From JANQIO01 sp038746745 (GTDB lineage: Bacteria; Pseudomonadota; Gammaproteobacteria; Pseudomonadales; Halieaceae), in contig JBCDKJ010000008.1 in the NCBI GenBank assembly GCA_038746745.1, positions 21,876 to 85,875 of the forward strand: DNA of 64,000 bases. Direction: 5' to 3'. The translations under genes and the position numbers were made by a program. Below are positions 1 through 8,426 of the stretch, piece after piece; positions within the stretch are counted from its first letter, which is position 1; the number at the start of each line of letters is the position of its first letter. The notes beneath the pieces are model-generated. The model saw only the letters and a program-made list of their open reading frames with translations, was not told where the DNA came from and made no database searches.

Positions 1-436
1 GACTCGCCACATCCAGATCAATACCCTGCCGATGCTCCCACAAGTTACCCATCGGCAGCGCGATGTACTCGGCGAAAGCACCAGGACTGTTGACGCCGAC
101 ACCCCGTGTATGACTGCACAGATGTCGGCGACCCGCCATACAGTTGCGACAGCGACCACAGACCAAATGCCCTTCACCGGACACAATCTGTCCAACGCGC
201 CAATCGTTAACATTGCTGCCTACATCAACGATCTCACCAACAAACTCATGCCCTACCACCAAAGGCACAGGCACATTCTGCGCGGCCCAACTATCCCAGT
301 TGTAAATGTGCATGTCCGTCCCACAGATCGCGGTGCGCTTGACCTTGATCATCACCTCGTTAATGCCAAGATCAGGCGCAGGAACATCTTCCAGCCATAT
401 GCCGGGCTCAGCGTGCCGCTTTACCAGTGCTTTCAT
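1..436 (-). CDS. tdh: L-threonine 3-dehydrogenase, N-terminal part (runs off the left edge)
   Basis: Translating the minus strand from the ATG at 434-436 gives a protein beginning MKALVKRHAEPGIWLEDV that stays open to base 1 (about 145 codons). It has the zinc-binding features of medium-chain alcohol dehydrogenases: the catalytic-zinc region AICGTDMHIYNWD and GHEFVGEIVDVG, then the structural-zinc cysteines in CGRCRNCMAGRRHLC. This order and wording closely match E. coli Tdh as I remember it. Tdh oxidises L-threonine with NAD+ to 2-amino-3-ketobutyrate, which Kbl then cleaves. kbl is not in view and would be beyond the edge if present. The gene is divergent from the XRE-cupin regulator at 549, with a palindrome-rich 112-bp spacer between them. 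Confidence 0.92.
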   Translation of the reverse strand, partial: MKALVKRHAEPGIWLEDVPAPDLGINEVMIKVKRTAICGTDMHIYNWDSWAAQNVPVPLVVGHEFVGEIVDVGSNVNDWRVGQIVSGEGHLVCGRCRNCMAGRRHLCSHTRGVGVNSPGAFAEYIALPMGNLWEHRQGIDLDVAS

Positions 437-450
437 AGGGTTACGTCTTA

Positions 451-541
451 CTACTATTCTCTACGTGGGCCGTATTTCCGATATATCGGAATAGTGTTTG
501 CGATAGTAGATAGACCGGGAGCAGAATTCAAGAATTAATTC
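451..541. promoter_or_regulatory. Divergent tdh / regulator control region with palindromes
   Basis: The spacer holds a perfect 16-bp palindrome TTCCGATATATCGGAA at 476-491. A wider inverted pair, CTACTAT (451-457) and ATAGTAG (503-509), surrounds it. A third palindrome, GAATTAATTC, lies at 532-541, just before the GTG start of the regulator. The position between a metabolic gene and a divergent XRE-cupin gene suggests that the latter binds here and controls both. That is inference from layout. Confidence 0.5.
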
Positions 542-548
542 CATTATA

Positions 549-1157
549 GTGGAACACTCTGACCCAGCAGCGCAACAGATCCTTATGAATGCCATCGACG
601 ACAACATTGCCAGCACTAACCTTTGCGCACGCGTCGTAGAGCTTCGCAAGCACCACAAGATGACCCTGGAACAACTCGCGGCGGCATCAGGCGTGAGCCG
701 GTCTATGCTGAGCCAGATTGAGCGCGGCAAAGCCAATCCTACCCTTGCTGTCACCTACCGCATTGCCCAGGCCTTCTCTATGAGTATTGGCGAGCTGGTC
801 GATCATCCGACAGCGACTACAGTTATCGACGTGATAAGCGCCGCCGATGACAGCATGCTGTTTCGCAACGATGACGACTGTCAGATCAGAACTCTGTCAC
901 CGCTGCATCTTGAAAAAAACGTGGAGTTTTACGAACTCAGGCTCGCGCCCGGCGCCGCACTGGACAGTGCAGCCCACTTTCAGGGCACCCGCGAGTTGCT
1001 CACCGTGACGGAGGGCCAGGCACAAATTGACGTTGACGGCAGCCTGCGTGACCTCGCCAGGGGAGACTCCGCACACTATCGGGCCGATCTCCGACACAGT
1101 ATCCGCAGTACCGACGATCAAACGCTGCTGGCTTATCTCGTGGTCACCACCCCTTGA
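549..1157 (+). CDS. XRE-family transcriptional regulator with C-terminal cupin domain
   Basis: This is a 202-residue protein. Residues ~25-83 form a helix-turn-helix of the XRE/SinR type (LRKHHKMTLEQLAAASGVSR, then SMLSQIERGKANPTLAV). Residues ~115-195 form a cupin (LAPGAALDSAAHFQGTREL, later VDGSLRDLARGDSAHYRADL). This architecture is typical of regulators of amino-acid or small-molecule catabolism in which the cupin senses a ligand. The start shown is GTG at 549; an in-frame ATG at 585 would trim 12 residues before the HTH and is also possible. Divergence from tdh suggests control of threonine use. The next gene starts inside its stop codon (TGATG at 1155-1159). Confidence 0.88.
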   Translation: MEHSDPAAQQILMNAIDDNIASTNLCARVVELRKHHKMTLEQLAAASGVSRSMLSQIERGKANPTLAVTYRIAQAFSMSIGELVDHPTATTVIDVISAADDSMLFRNDDDCQIRTLSPLHLEKNVEFYELRLAPGAALDSAAHFQGTRELLTVTEGQAQIDVDGSLRDLARGDSAHYRADLRHSIRSTDDQTLLAYLVVTTP

Positions 1158-1786
1158 TGCGCTGCCTGGCGCGCCTGGGCCTGTCCCTCTGCCTGATACT
1201 CACTGCCTGTAGCGAGCCTGCGCGCTTTGAAGCTCTGCCGCCGGGGTCTACGGTGCTGGCCTTCGGAAACAGCGTCACCTATGGCACTGGCGCAGGTGCC
1301 GGACAGGACTACCCCTCTCAGCTCGCGCAGCGCACCGGTTGGAAGGTGATCAACGCAGGCATTCCGGGCGACCTGGCCCGCGACGCCGGAAAACGCTTGC
1401 CCGCCTTGTTGCAGCAACATGCGCCAGATCTCGTTATTGTGGAACTGGGTGGCAACGATTTTCTGCGGAAGCGGCCTGCCAGTGCAGTGAAGCGAGAGCT
1501 GGACGCCATCCTGTCCCAGGTCATCAATAATGAAGCGATACCCGTTCTTGTTGCAGTGCCACGGCTATCCCTGCTGCGGGCGCGCACTGGGACCCTCAAG
1601 GACGACGGCCTCTATCAGGCACTCGCAGACGAGAAAGACATCGTTCTGGTAACAGACGCGTTTTCCGATATTCTCTCCGAACCTGAGCTTCGGTCAGACC
1701 CCATACATCCCAACGCCGATGGTTACCGACGGCTCGCAGGCGAAATCGCGGTGGTGCTGACACAGCAGGGGCTTCTTGCTGATTGA
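1157..1786 (+). CDS. Predicted lipoprotein SGNH/GDSL-type esterase (TesA/arylesterase-like)
   Basis: The product is about 209 residues. The N-terminus is a lipoprotein signal with lipobox LTAC at about residue 18, so it is probably membrane-anchored. The SGNH blocks can be placed: block I FGNSVTYGTGAG near residue 40, block II around NAGIPGD, block III GGNDF, and block V DPIHPNADGYR with the Asp and His of the triad. In block I the usual GDS is GNS, an Asp-to-Asn change beside the nucleophile Ser. The start is ATG at 1157, overlapping the upstream stop, so translation is probably coupled to the regulator. Family members hydrolyse acyl esters or thioesters; the substrate is unknown. Confidence 0.8.
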   Translation: MRCLARLGLSLCLILTACSEPARFEALPPGSTVLAFGNSVTYGTGAGAGQDYPSQLAQRTGWKVINAGIPGDLARDAGKRLPALLQQHAPDLVIVELGGNDFLRKRPASAVKRELDAILSQVINNEAIPVLVAVPRLSLLRARTGTLKDDGLYQALADEKDIVLVTDAFSDILSEPELRSDPIHPNADGYRRLAGEIAVVLTQQGLLAD

Positions 1787-1902
1787 AGCTCCTTTTGCCC
1801 CCGTGCAGCGAATTGTTAGCTATACTGGCTAGCAGCACACTGACCACTCGCATCGATCTCCTTGGCGTATTGCTCAAAGGATCGAAGATAAAGGGGCAAA
1901 TA

Positions 1903-2694
1903 ATGCAGTCATTCAGGACATACTTCGCGGCGGTATTTCTGGGCTCGATAGCGCTGAGCGGATGCAAAGTAACAATCACACCGCCAGAGAGCGGCTCCGT
2001 TGTCTCTCAATCAGGCGCCTTCAATTGCACCGCCAGCAGCCCCTGCGAAATCGACATTATTGACGCGACCTTTAACGAGGTCTTTGTTGCAATGCCCAAT
2101 GAGGGCTTTGAGTTTGACGAGTGGCGTGACGAGTCCGCGCACTTCTGTCGCGGTACTGAAGGCACATGCACTATTAGCTCCCTGCTTCTGGCCGGCAATG
2201 CACAATTACTCGCGGTGCTATTGCTGGATCTGGAGTTTTTCCTGATACCCGAGTTCGAGCGCAGCTTTGACGATATCTCAACCACCTGGACCGGCAGCTG
2301 GGAGACGACGAACTCTACGGCAACCATCAATGGCGACATCACCCTGGATATTTCCCAGGTAGACAGCGCGACATACGAGGTGACGCTTGATCTGGACGGC
2401 GCCATAGGCGATATCATGGACCCTGCGGCTCAAACGATTACAGTGCCACTGGATTCAAACGGGGATCTGACCTTCAGCGACGGGGTTGATCTTGGCGGGG
2501 AAGATGGAAATCTCAGTTTTACGCTAACCGATGGCGGAGAACTCACATTCTCCATCGACGATATTCCCCAGCAGGCCTTCAATAGCATGCAAGCCACCGG
2601 CTTCCTTGGCACAGACAGCGGGAGCCTGGACTGGTCTATTACCCTTGCCACAGGTGTGCGAATCAAGGGCACGGCCGCCGTCAGCCGAAGCTGA
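1903..2694 (+). CDS. Predicted lipoprotein with InlB-B-repeat-like N-terminal module
   Basis: The ATG at 1903 follows AAGGGG at 1891-1896; an upstream in-frame start at 1783 lacks this support and would bury the signal peptide. The 263-residue product has a lipoprotein signal with ALSGC at about residue 20. Next comes a ~90-residue module (PPESGSV, then FNCTASSPCEIDI, GFEFDEWRDE and paired cysteines) resembling divergent InlB-type bacterial repeats. The C-terminal ~150 residues are beta-rich and acidic, with no family I recognise. The same N-terminal module begins the metalloprotease-like lipoprotein at 59774-61483. Function is unknown; probably cell-surface or periplasmic. Confidence 0.65.
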   Translation: MQSFRTYFAAVFLGSIALSGCKVTITPPESGSVVSQSGAFNCTASSPCEIDIIDATFNEVFVAMPNEGFEFDEWRDESAHFCRGTEGTCTISSLLLAGNAQLLAVLLLDLEFFLIPEFERSFDDISTTWTGSWETTNSTATINGDITLDISQVDSATYEVTLDLDGAIGDIMDPAAQTITVPLDSNGDLTFSDGVDLGGEDGNLSFTLTDGGELTFSIDDIPQQAFNSMQATGFLGTDSGSLDWSITLATGVRIKGTAAVSRS

Positions 2695-2696
2695 TC

Positions 2697-4067
2697 TCAA
2701 CGGGCGCACTGCGCCTCAGCCAGTTTACGCGCCTTGTGCAGCTGCATTTGAATGCGGCTGTACACGTTTACCGCACCATCGCCTGTAGTTTCGATAGGCA
2801 GGTACACCAGGTCGGGATACAGCTCTACGATTTTTGATTGCACACCGTCTGAAACAGCAGACGATGGCATGCAGCCGAAGGGTTTGACGCTGATCGTCAT
2901 ATGCAATCCTGGCTTCTGCGCATTGTGAATCACTTTGCCGACTTCCATATGGCCCTCACCGCCACGCAGTTCTGAATCGTAGAAACCCTCGGCGAGCGCA
3001 GCGATGCGTTCCATATCGACAAATCGATAGTCGCGCAGCCCCATACAGCGAGCATAGAAATCGAAGGTACCTAGCAGCATCCGTTCTGCAAACCACAACA
3101 AGGCGCGTCTTCGCCAGGGCTTTGCGCCTTGCAGCCCGCGACCGGCATCATCTGCCACCGTTAGCGCCTGCCGCTTGCGCGTGTCATTACGTCCCTGCCA
3201 GATCAGATACAGGAACCATCCGGTAATCAACTGGATGTCGACTTCTGCACCCTGTGATTCCAGGTAGCGCTGCAAATGATAGTTGCCGTCACCCTCGGTG
3301 GTCATCGCCCAGAATTCACCGATTATCGATACCCTGGGCTTTATCACACTATGATCGACGACAATCGCATCCAGTCGCTTCCTGCAGCGACGCGCGGCTG
3401 CCAGCAGGGACTTGCGACGTTTAAGCGTGTCTTCAAGGTCATCCTGACAGTCAGCGATAACGCGATCCGTTTCCCCGACGTTCACTTCATACGGTCGGAT
3501 CGCATACATTCTGGCATTCAAAATATCGCCTAGCAGCAACGCCGTGATAGCGTGCCGGTACATGGCAACGCCTGCACGCACCCCATCCTCTCCTCCGACG
3601 CTCTGGTCAGCGCCCGCAGTCTGCGACACCGTTAGAACGCGAAAACCTTCAAAGCCGCTATCGCGCAGCGCTTTTCTATACTCGGTGACATAGCTACCAA
3701 AACGGCAGGGGCCGCAGGCGCCCGCAGTGACAAAGGCGAAGTCAGTGATGATTTTTTCGGTGCTCAAACCCTGCTCGTCGCGCAGACTACACAGAAATTT
3801 CACCAGATTGCCCACAGTGAAATAGGTGGGGTTACACTGCCCACGATTGCCAAACTCTTTGCCAAAGCGCAGCGCAGCGTTGTCGGGCACATCCAGAATT
3901 TTTACATCGAAACCGTATGCACTCAGCGCTGCACTGATAAATCGATCCTGTGCCAGCTTTAACCCTGACACCAGCAGCGTCGTATTCGCACGCTCGCTGG
4001 CGGCCAGCGTCTGCGCCAGGCGCTCAACATATTGATTCCCTGAACGTCCAATCACCTGTGCAGTCAT
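2697..4067 (-). CDS. 2-hydroxyacyl-CoA dehydratase (HgdB/BcrC/BadD) family protein
   Basis: The product is about 456 residues. The start is set by TAAGGAGG, which overlaps the stop codon of the upstream activase gene, 7 bases before the ATG at 4067. Cysteine-containing motifs of the family are visible: NRGQCNPTYFTVGN, TAGACGPCRFGSYVTEYRKA and KPFGCMPSSAVSDGVQ. Known family members are [4Fe-4S] proteins that dehydrate 2-hydroxyacyl-CoA or reduce benzoyl-CoA after one-electron activation by an ATP-dependent activase, which is exactly what the adjacent gene resembles. The rest of the window looks aerobic, so the actual reaction is uncertain. It may belong to the poorly characterised branch that always pairs with a fused activase. 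Confidence 0.8.
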   Translation of the reverse strand: MTAQVIGRSGNQYVERLAQTLAASERANTTLLVSGLKLAQDRFISAALSAYGFDVKILDVPDNAALRFGKEFGNRGQCNPTYFTVGNLVKFLCSLRDEQGLSTEKIITDFAFVTAGACGPCRFGSYVTEYRKALRDSGFEGFRVLTVSQTAGADQSVGGEDGVRAGVAMYRHAITALLLGDILNARMYAIRPYEVNVGETDRVIADCQDDLEDTLKRRKSLLAAARRCRKRLDAIVVDHSVIKPRVSIIGEFWAMTTEGDGNYHLQRYLESQGAEVDIQLITGWFLYLIWQGRNDTRKRQALTVADDAGRGLQGAKPWRRRALLWFAERMLLGTFDFYARCMGLRDYRFVDMERIAALAEGFYDSELRGGEGHMEVGKVIHNAQKPGLHMTISVKPFGCMPSSAVSDGVQSKIVELYPDLVYLPIETTGDGAVNVYSRIQMQLHKARKLAEAQCAR

Positions 4068-4077
4068 TACCGCCTCC

Positions 4078-7000
4078 TTACGCTCCAAGTTCCTGAGACC
4101 CCGCCTGGGGCTGATAGTCTGGTGTAATGTCGATGCAGGGGATGCCGTCGCCCTGGTGCTGATGTGCTGACGCAGCGTCCAATATCAGCGCGGGCAGTTC
4201 GCCCACATCCATGCCGCGCCGCACCTGTTGCAGGGCATGTTGCCGACGCCGCAGTGTTTCGGCGTAGGTGGCAACGCGAATCTTGATGGAGCCCGCGGGA
4301 CGGTTGGCATCAATATCATGGAGCGCCGCATAAGGCGCACCGGCCGTTCCTACAATACTGTCCACCAGGCCATACACCGGTGCATCGTTGCCGCATTTGA
4401 AGCTGGAGAGGTCAAGCACCGCAATGTTGGGATGACGCGCTGCAAACTTGGCCGCCCATACTTTTTGTGCGCTGTTTACGCTGTAGTTTTCGGGCCAGAC
4501 ATCACCAACTTCCAGAGGCGCATCTGTGAACCACTGATTCAACCAGGTCCTGTCTTTTGGAATCGAGCGGATGCTCAAGACCGGATAGCCCAGCGCCTGA
4601 AACTCTTCGGTGATTTCGTGATTAATTCCGGGGTCGTGGTGATAAGGCCGTCCGAGCAGGAGAATACCAATGCGGCCACTTTGCTCCAGATGGTCGAGTA
4701 CCGTGCGACCGCGCTGTTCCATGTCGTTGTTAAATTGCTGCAGTGCCTTCCAGGCCTGCTCTACAGCAAAGTCATTTTCGTCTCGCGTGATGCGGAGCCT
4801 GTCGCCCCAGCAGTCGAACAGCTGCTGACAGAGTAATCCAGGCTCGTTCATGGTCATGGCGGGGTCCAGGTACTCAATGCCCACCTTGCTGAAAAAATCC
4901 GTCTCCTTGGTAAACGCAGCTTTGATGACATTCGGTGTCCCCGCCACAACAGGACAGCAAGCGGTGTCCATGACGTTCTCAAGGAAGGTCGGGATATGCG
5001 TGATGCTGGGAAAGAACAGGAAATCGATAGGGCGCGAGGGCCGGTTTTTTTCAAACAGCAGATTGTGAATATGCGCCTGCACCACCTTGCTCGGAAAGCA
5101 CGGGTCAGTGGAACCATAGCGAGCCCCCGCGCTGAAGAGGGCCTCCGAAGTTTCATCACTGAACACTATGTGACGGGCGGGAACACCCAGCGTCTCCAGA
5201 TACCCCCGCCAGAAAGGTGCCGTGCTCCACATATTAAGCACGCGCGGCATAGCGATGCGTAGCTGCTGTCTGTGCGTGTGGGCTGACTGTGTGCTGCGCG
5301 CAAAAGCAACGTGACGTCGCATCAACCGTTGCCCGACCCTTGCAAGCCCACGGGTCTGCTGCAGCGTTTCGACTGGCCAGGCCTCTGCTTCATAGACAGA
5401 CTGGAAACAGCGCGCGGCCTCCTCTCTGACCAGGTTTGGATGCTGCTGCCGACTGGTCTCGCGCGCCTGCCGCAGCGCCTTCAGCGCGTACTTGTCTTCT
5501 ACCGTGCCCTGCTCGCAGGAGAATCCCGAGATATACCGGGTTTGACCACCGCCTGGCTTGTCGACGTCTATAAACGTTCTGGCACAGTGATTGGGGCAGA
5601 AGTGGCAGGTGGTGCTGGCGTCGTTGCGGGTGCGATATTGGATTCCCATTGCAGCCTGCAGCCCCACAAACCGGCTCGCGCCCTTGTCAGCGACCGCCCG
5701 CCGCGCCGCCAGGGCGGCGCCGTGCGCACCCGCTTCACCCGGATAGGGATGTACACGAATATCAGCGCCGGGCACCCGTTCGGCGATATAGTCGACCTGT
5801 GCTTTAACGGCAGCCAGGTTGTACTGCGTGCCACCCTGAAGCACGTAGTTGGTCCCCAGTTCTGCCAGGCGGGGGATCTGTACGACGTATTGCCAGATGT
5901 TCTTGGGAAGCACCCTGGCCAGTCCAGCCATCAGTTCCTGCTTGTTGTAGCCCTCCTTTTGAAAATTGACGCGGTCTGAGTCCAGAAAAACAGCGCAGCC
6001 ATAGCTGAAATCCGGCGACAGCTCTGCCGCGAAGGCGTGGTCTGCATACTCCTCGACCGGCACACCGAACTGATCCGCCATGGCCTGAAGCAACATGCCA
6101 TTGCCTGCGCTACATTGGTTAGAAAGGCGAAAGTCCTTTAACTCCTGGTTCTGTACCATTAGCACCTTGATATCCTGCCCCCCGATGTCGCAGACGACAT
6201 CGACCTCGGGGAATACCATTAGTGCGGATTCCAGATGTGCCACGGTTTCAACGACCTTGGCGTCGGCATCAAGCGACGCATCAAGAACGTCAGCGGCATA
6301 CCCGGTCACACCCAGGCCAGTGATTTCAAGTGTGAGCTGACGCGATTGGAATTCCGCCTGCAGCCCGGTGAGCATGGCTCGCATATCTTCAATGGGATTG
6401 CCCTCGGACAGGCGATACTGTTTGGCGATGACAACGCCTTCATCGTCAATCAGCACACACTTGGGGGAGGTTGAGCCGCCATCGATACCCAAATATCCGC
6501 GCTGTCTTCTGCCCACTTCAGCGATAGCGGGTCGGAACACAGGAATGCGATGCGCCACCTCAAACTGCTGTTGCTGTGCAGGATCACTGCGCAAAGCAGG
6601 TCCTGCACTGGTCGCGAGCTGGGCTTGCCGACCCTCGGATATCCACTGCTGCAACGCCTGTTCACCGGGGTACTCTGATCGTAAGACGTCTTCGCGTCCA
6701 AAAAGTATGGCACCCAGCGCAGCGTATAAAGCGGCATTTTCGGGGACGTCGATGAGACTCGCAGCGGTGTCACCGAATCGGGGCTCGTAGCCCCGGTCGG
6801 CCCAGCTTTCGGGGATGCGCTGCTGCCAGCACTCCTGCAGGAACCGCAGATAGGTATTCGGGCCACCCAGCAGCAATACCTTGTCTCTCAGCGTACTGCC
6901 ACGCGTTAATACCGACAGGTTCTGAGTGACAATGGCGTCCGCCAGACTGCACAGCACTTCTGCTGCAGGGACGCCTGACTTCACCAGATTGACAATATCT

Positions 7001-7542
7001 GTCTCGGCAAATACGCCACACTTAGCCGCTACCGGGTGCAGATGCTCGCCCGCAAAGGGCAACACCGCGGCCTCGTCCTGCGAGAGCCCCACCTTGAGCA
7101 TACATTTGTCGATGGTGGCACCCGTGCCTGACGCGCACTTGTCATTCATGCTGGCAACGATCTTGCGCGCGCCCGACGCCGGGTTATCACGGAAGTGAAT
7201 AATCTTGGCGTCCTGCCCACCTAGCTCCACCACGCTGTACACGTCCGGATGCAGACGGTCTACGGCCGAGGCAACAGCGTTGACCTCCTGCACAAAATGC
7301 GCATTCAAGAGAGGCGCCAGCGGGCCGGCACCGGAACCAGTGATATACACGGAGAAATCAGCATCGCTCGCCGCCGGGAACGCGCGCCGGATGTCCAGCA
7401 GCATATCCAGCACACATTCACCCTGCCGCGTGTTGTGACGCCGGTAGTCGCTCCAGATGATGCTGTGGCCGTCGCTCCCTGAAACAACGGCTTTTACGGT
7501 GGTAGATCCGACATCGAGGCCGATATCCATTTTTGTTGTCAT
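4078..7542 (-). CDS. Giant fused CoA-enzyme activase (two BadF/BcrA ATPase domains plus DUF2229-like C-terminus)
   Basis: The product is about 1154 residues, starting at the ATG at 7542 after GGGGGATC. It carries two tandem acetate-kinase/hsp70-fold ATPase domains. The first has DIGLDVGSTTVKAV near residue 5 and the cluster-ligand motif CASGTGATIDKC. The second has GIDGGSTSPKCVL near residue 350 and NQCSAGNGML. A C-terminal region follows with CHFCPNHCARTF, STDPCFPSK and FKCGNDAPVYG. In characterised relatives, a homodimeric activase with a bridging [4Fe-4S] cluster hydrolyses ATP to drive an electron into the dehydratase; here two copies are fused with an extra cysteine-rich module. The stop lies 10 bases before the downstream partner start, so the two are an operon. 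The biological role in an apparent aerobe is unknown. Confidence 0.85.
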   Translation of the reverse strand: MTTKMDIGLDVGSTTVKAVVSGSDGHSIIWSDYRRHNTRQGECVLDMLLDIRRAFPAASDADFSVYITGSGAGPLAPLLNAHFVQEVNAVASAVDRLHPDVYSVVELGGQDAKIIHFRDNPASGARKIVASMNDKCASGTGATIDKCMLKVGLSQDEAAVLPFAGEHLHPVAAKCGVFAETDIVNLVKSGVPAAEVLCSLADAIVTQNLSVLTRGSTLRDKVLLLGGPNTYLRFLQECWQQRIPESWADRGYEPRFGDTAASLIDVPENAALYAALGAILFGREDVLRSEYPGEQALQQWISEGRQAQLATSAGPALRSDPAQQQQFEVAHRIPVFRPAIAEVGRRQRGYLGIDGGSTSPKCVLIDDEGVVIAKQYRLSEGNPIEDMRAMLTGLQAEFQSRQLTLEITGLGVTGYAADVLDASLDADAKVVETVAHLESALMVFPEVDVVCDIGGQDIKVLMVQNQELKDFRLSNQCSAGNGMLLQAMADQFGVPVEEYADHAFAAELSPDFSYGCAVFLDSDRVNFQKEGYNKQELMAGLARVLPKNIWQYVVQIPRLAELGTNYVLQGGTQYNLAAVKAQVDYIAERVPGADIRVHPYPGEAGAHGAALAARRAVADKGASRFVGLQAAMGIQYRTRNDASTTCHFCPNHCARTFIDVDKPGGGQTRYISGFSCEQGTVEDKYALKALRQARETSRQQHPNLVREEAARCFQSVYEAEAWPVETLQQTRGLARVGQRLMRRHVAFARSTQSAHTHRQQLRIAMPRVLNMWSTAPFWRGYLETLGVPARHIVFSDETSEALFSAGARYGSTDPCFPSKVVQAHIHNLLFEKNRPSRPIDFLFFPSITHIPTFLENVMDTACCPVVAGTPNVIKAAFTKETDFFSKVGIEYLDPAMTMNEPGLLCQQLFDCWGDRLRITRDENDFAVEQAWKALQQFNNDMEQRGRTVLDHLEQSGRIGILLLGRPYHHDPGINHEITEEFQALGYPVLSIRSIPKDRTWLNQWFTDAPLEVGDVWPENYSVNSAQKVWAAKFAARHPNIAVLDLSSFKCGNDAPVYGLVDSIVGTAGAPYAALHDIDANRPAGSIKIRVATYAETLRRRQHALQQVRRGMDVGELPALILDAASAHQHQGDGIPCIDITPDYQPQAGSQELGA

Positions 7543-7618
7543 TTGATCCCCCAGCTTCCAGCATAGACGCTCACGGCGATCCTTCAACAACAACTGACGA
7601 CGCGCTTATACTGCTCGC

Positions 7619-8383
7619 ATGGTTCCTTACATAACAGACCCGGGCTTCACCTGGCTGCCCTTCAGCCTGTTTTCTGCACTTGTGCTCACCGGCGTGGTAC
7701 TCGGCATACTTTTCACTACCTGGCTGGGCAGGCGAGAGGGCGTGAGAGTAGAGGACTCTGTAAAGATGTGCCTGTGGACAGTGCTGCCAGCCTACCTCGG
7801 CAGCCATACCTTAATGATTGTGTTTTACTACCCGGTGAGGATTCTCAGCGATCCTATGTCGCTTGTGCGATTCAACGAAGGAATGAGTTCTTTTGGCGGC
7901 ATGTTGATTGCCGTGATCTGTTTTTTTACCTACCTGCGCAACACTGGCCAGTTACACCACTGGCGTCGCCGCGCGGATATGGCTATGCAGGGTTTCATTG
8001 TTGGCTGGATTTTTGGCCGCATGGGATGCTCTATTGTGCACGATCACCCAGGCCGACTCAGCGATTTCTTTCTCGCGGTGCAGTATCCCGGCGGCGCGCG
8101 ACATGATCTGGGCTTTTACGAAATGCTCTTCACCTTGCTGGTCATCTTTCCCTGCAGCCTGCTTATCTGGAAGCGCAGGTGGAAGCCCGGGACGCAACTG
8201 ATAGCTGCCTGTATATTGTACGCCTTGTACCGATGGCCTACCGACTACCTGCGCATCATCGATACGCGCTATTTTGGTCTGACGCCGGGGCAGTATGGCA
8301 GCGTAGTGCTCATGGCCATCGGTCTATACCTTTGGAAAAATACATATGTGTATAGCGCCAGCCCGCGAATTGCCAAAAGTTAA
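7619..8383 (+). CDS. Lgt-like (prolipoprotein diacylglyceryl transferase family) membrane protein
   Basis: The product has 254 residues and about seven hydrophobic segments. Lgt landmarks are recognisable: FGRMGC near residue 136, the HDLGFYE segment standing for the HPxxLYE motif, and the C-terminal YRWPTDYLR, then LTPGQYGS segment. The canonical signature around GRxGNFxNxExxG is altered to GRMGCSIVHDHPG, so the usual Asn and Glu are missing. It is therefore more likely a specialised paralogue than the housekeeping Lgt. It is divergent from the activase gene with a 76-bp spacer. Lipoprotein genes lie on both sides, but no direct link is shown. Confidence 0.7.
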   Translation: MVPYITDPGFTWLPFSLFSALVLTGVVLGILFTTWLGRREGVRVEDSVKMCLWTVLPAYLGSHTLMIVFYYPVRILSDPMSLVRFNEGMSSFGGMLIAVICFFTYLRNTGQLHHWRRRADMAMQGFIVGWIFGRMGCSIVHDHPGRLSDFFLAVQYPGGARHDLGFYEMLFTLLVIFPCSLLIWKRRWKPGTQLIAACILYALYRWPTDYLRIIDTRYFGLTPGQYGSVVLMAIGLYLWKNTYVYSASPRIAKS

Positions 8384-8426
8384 ACTGTCAACTAATGTGT
8401 AGGTTCAAAGAAGCAGGGGATCGCAG

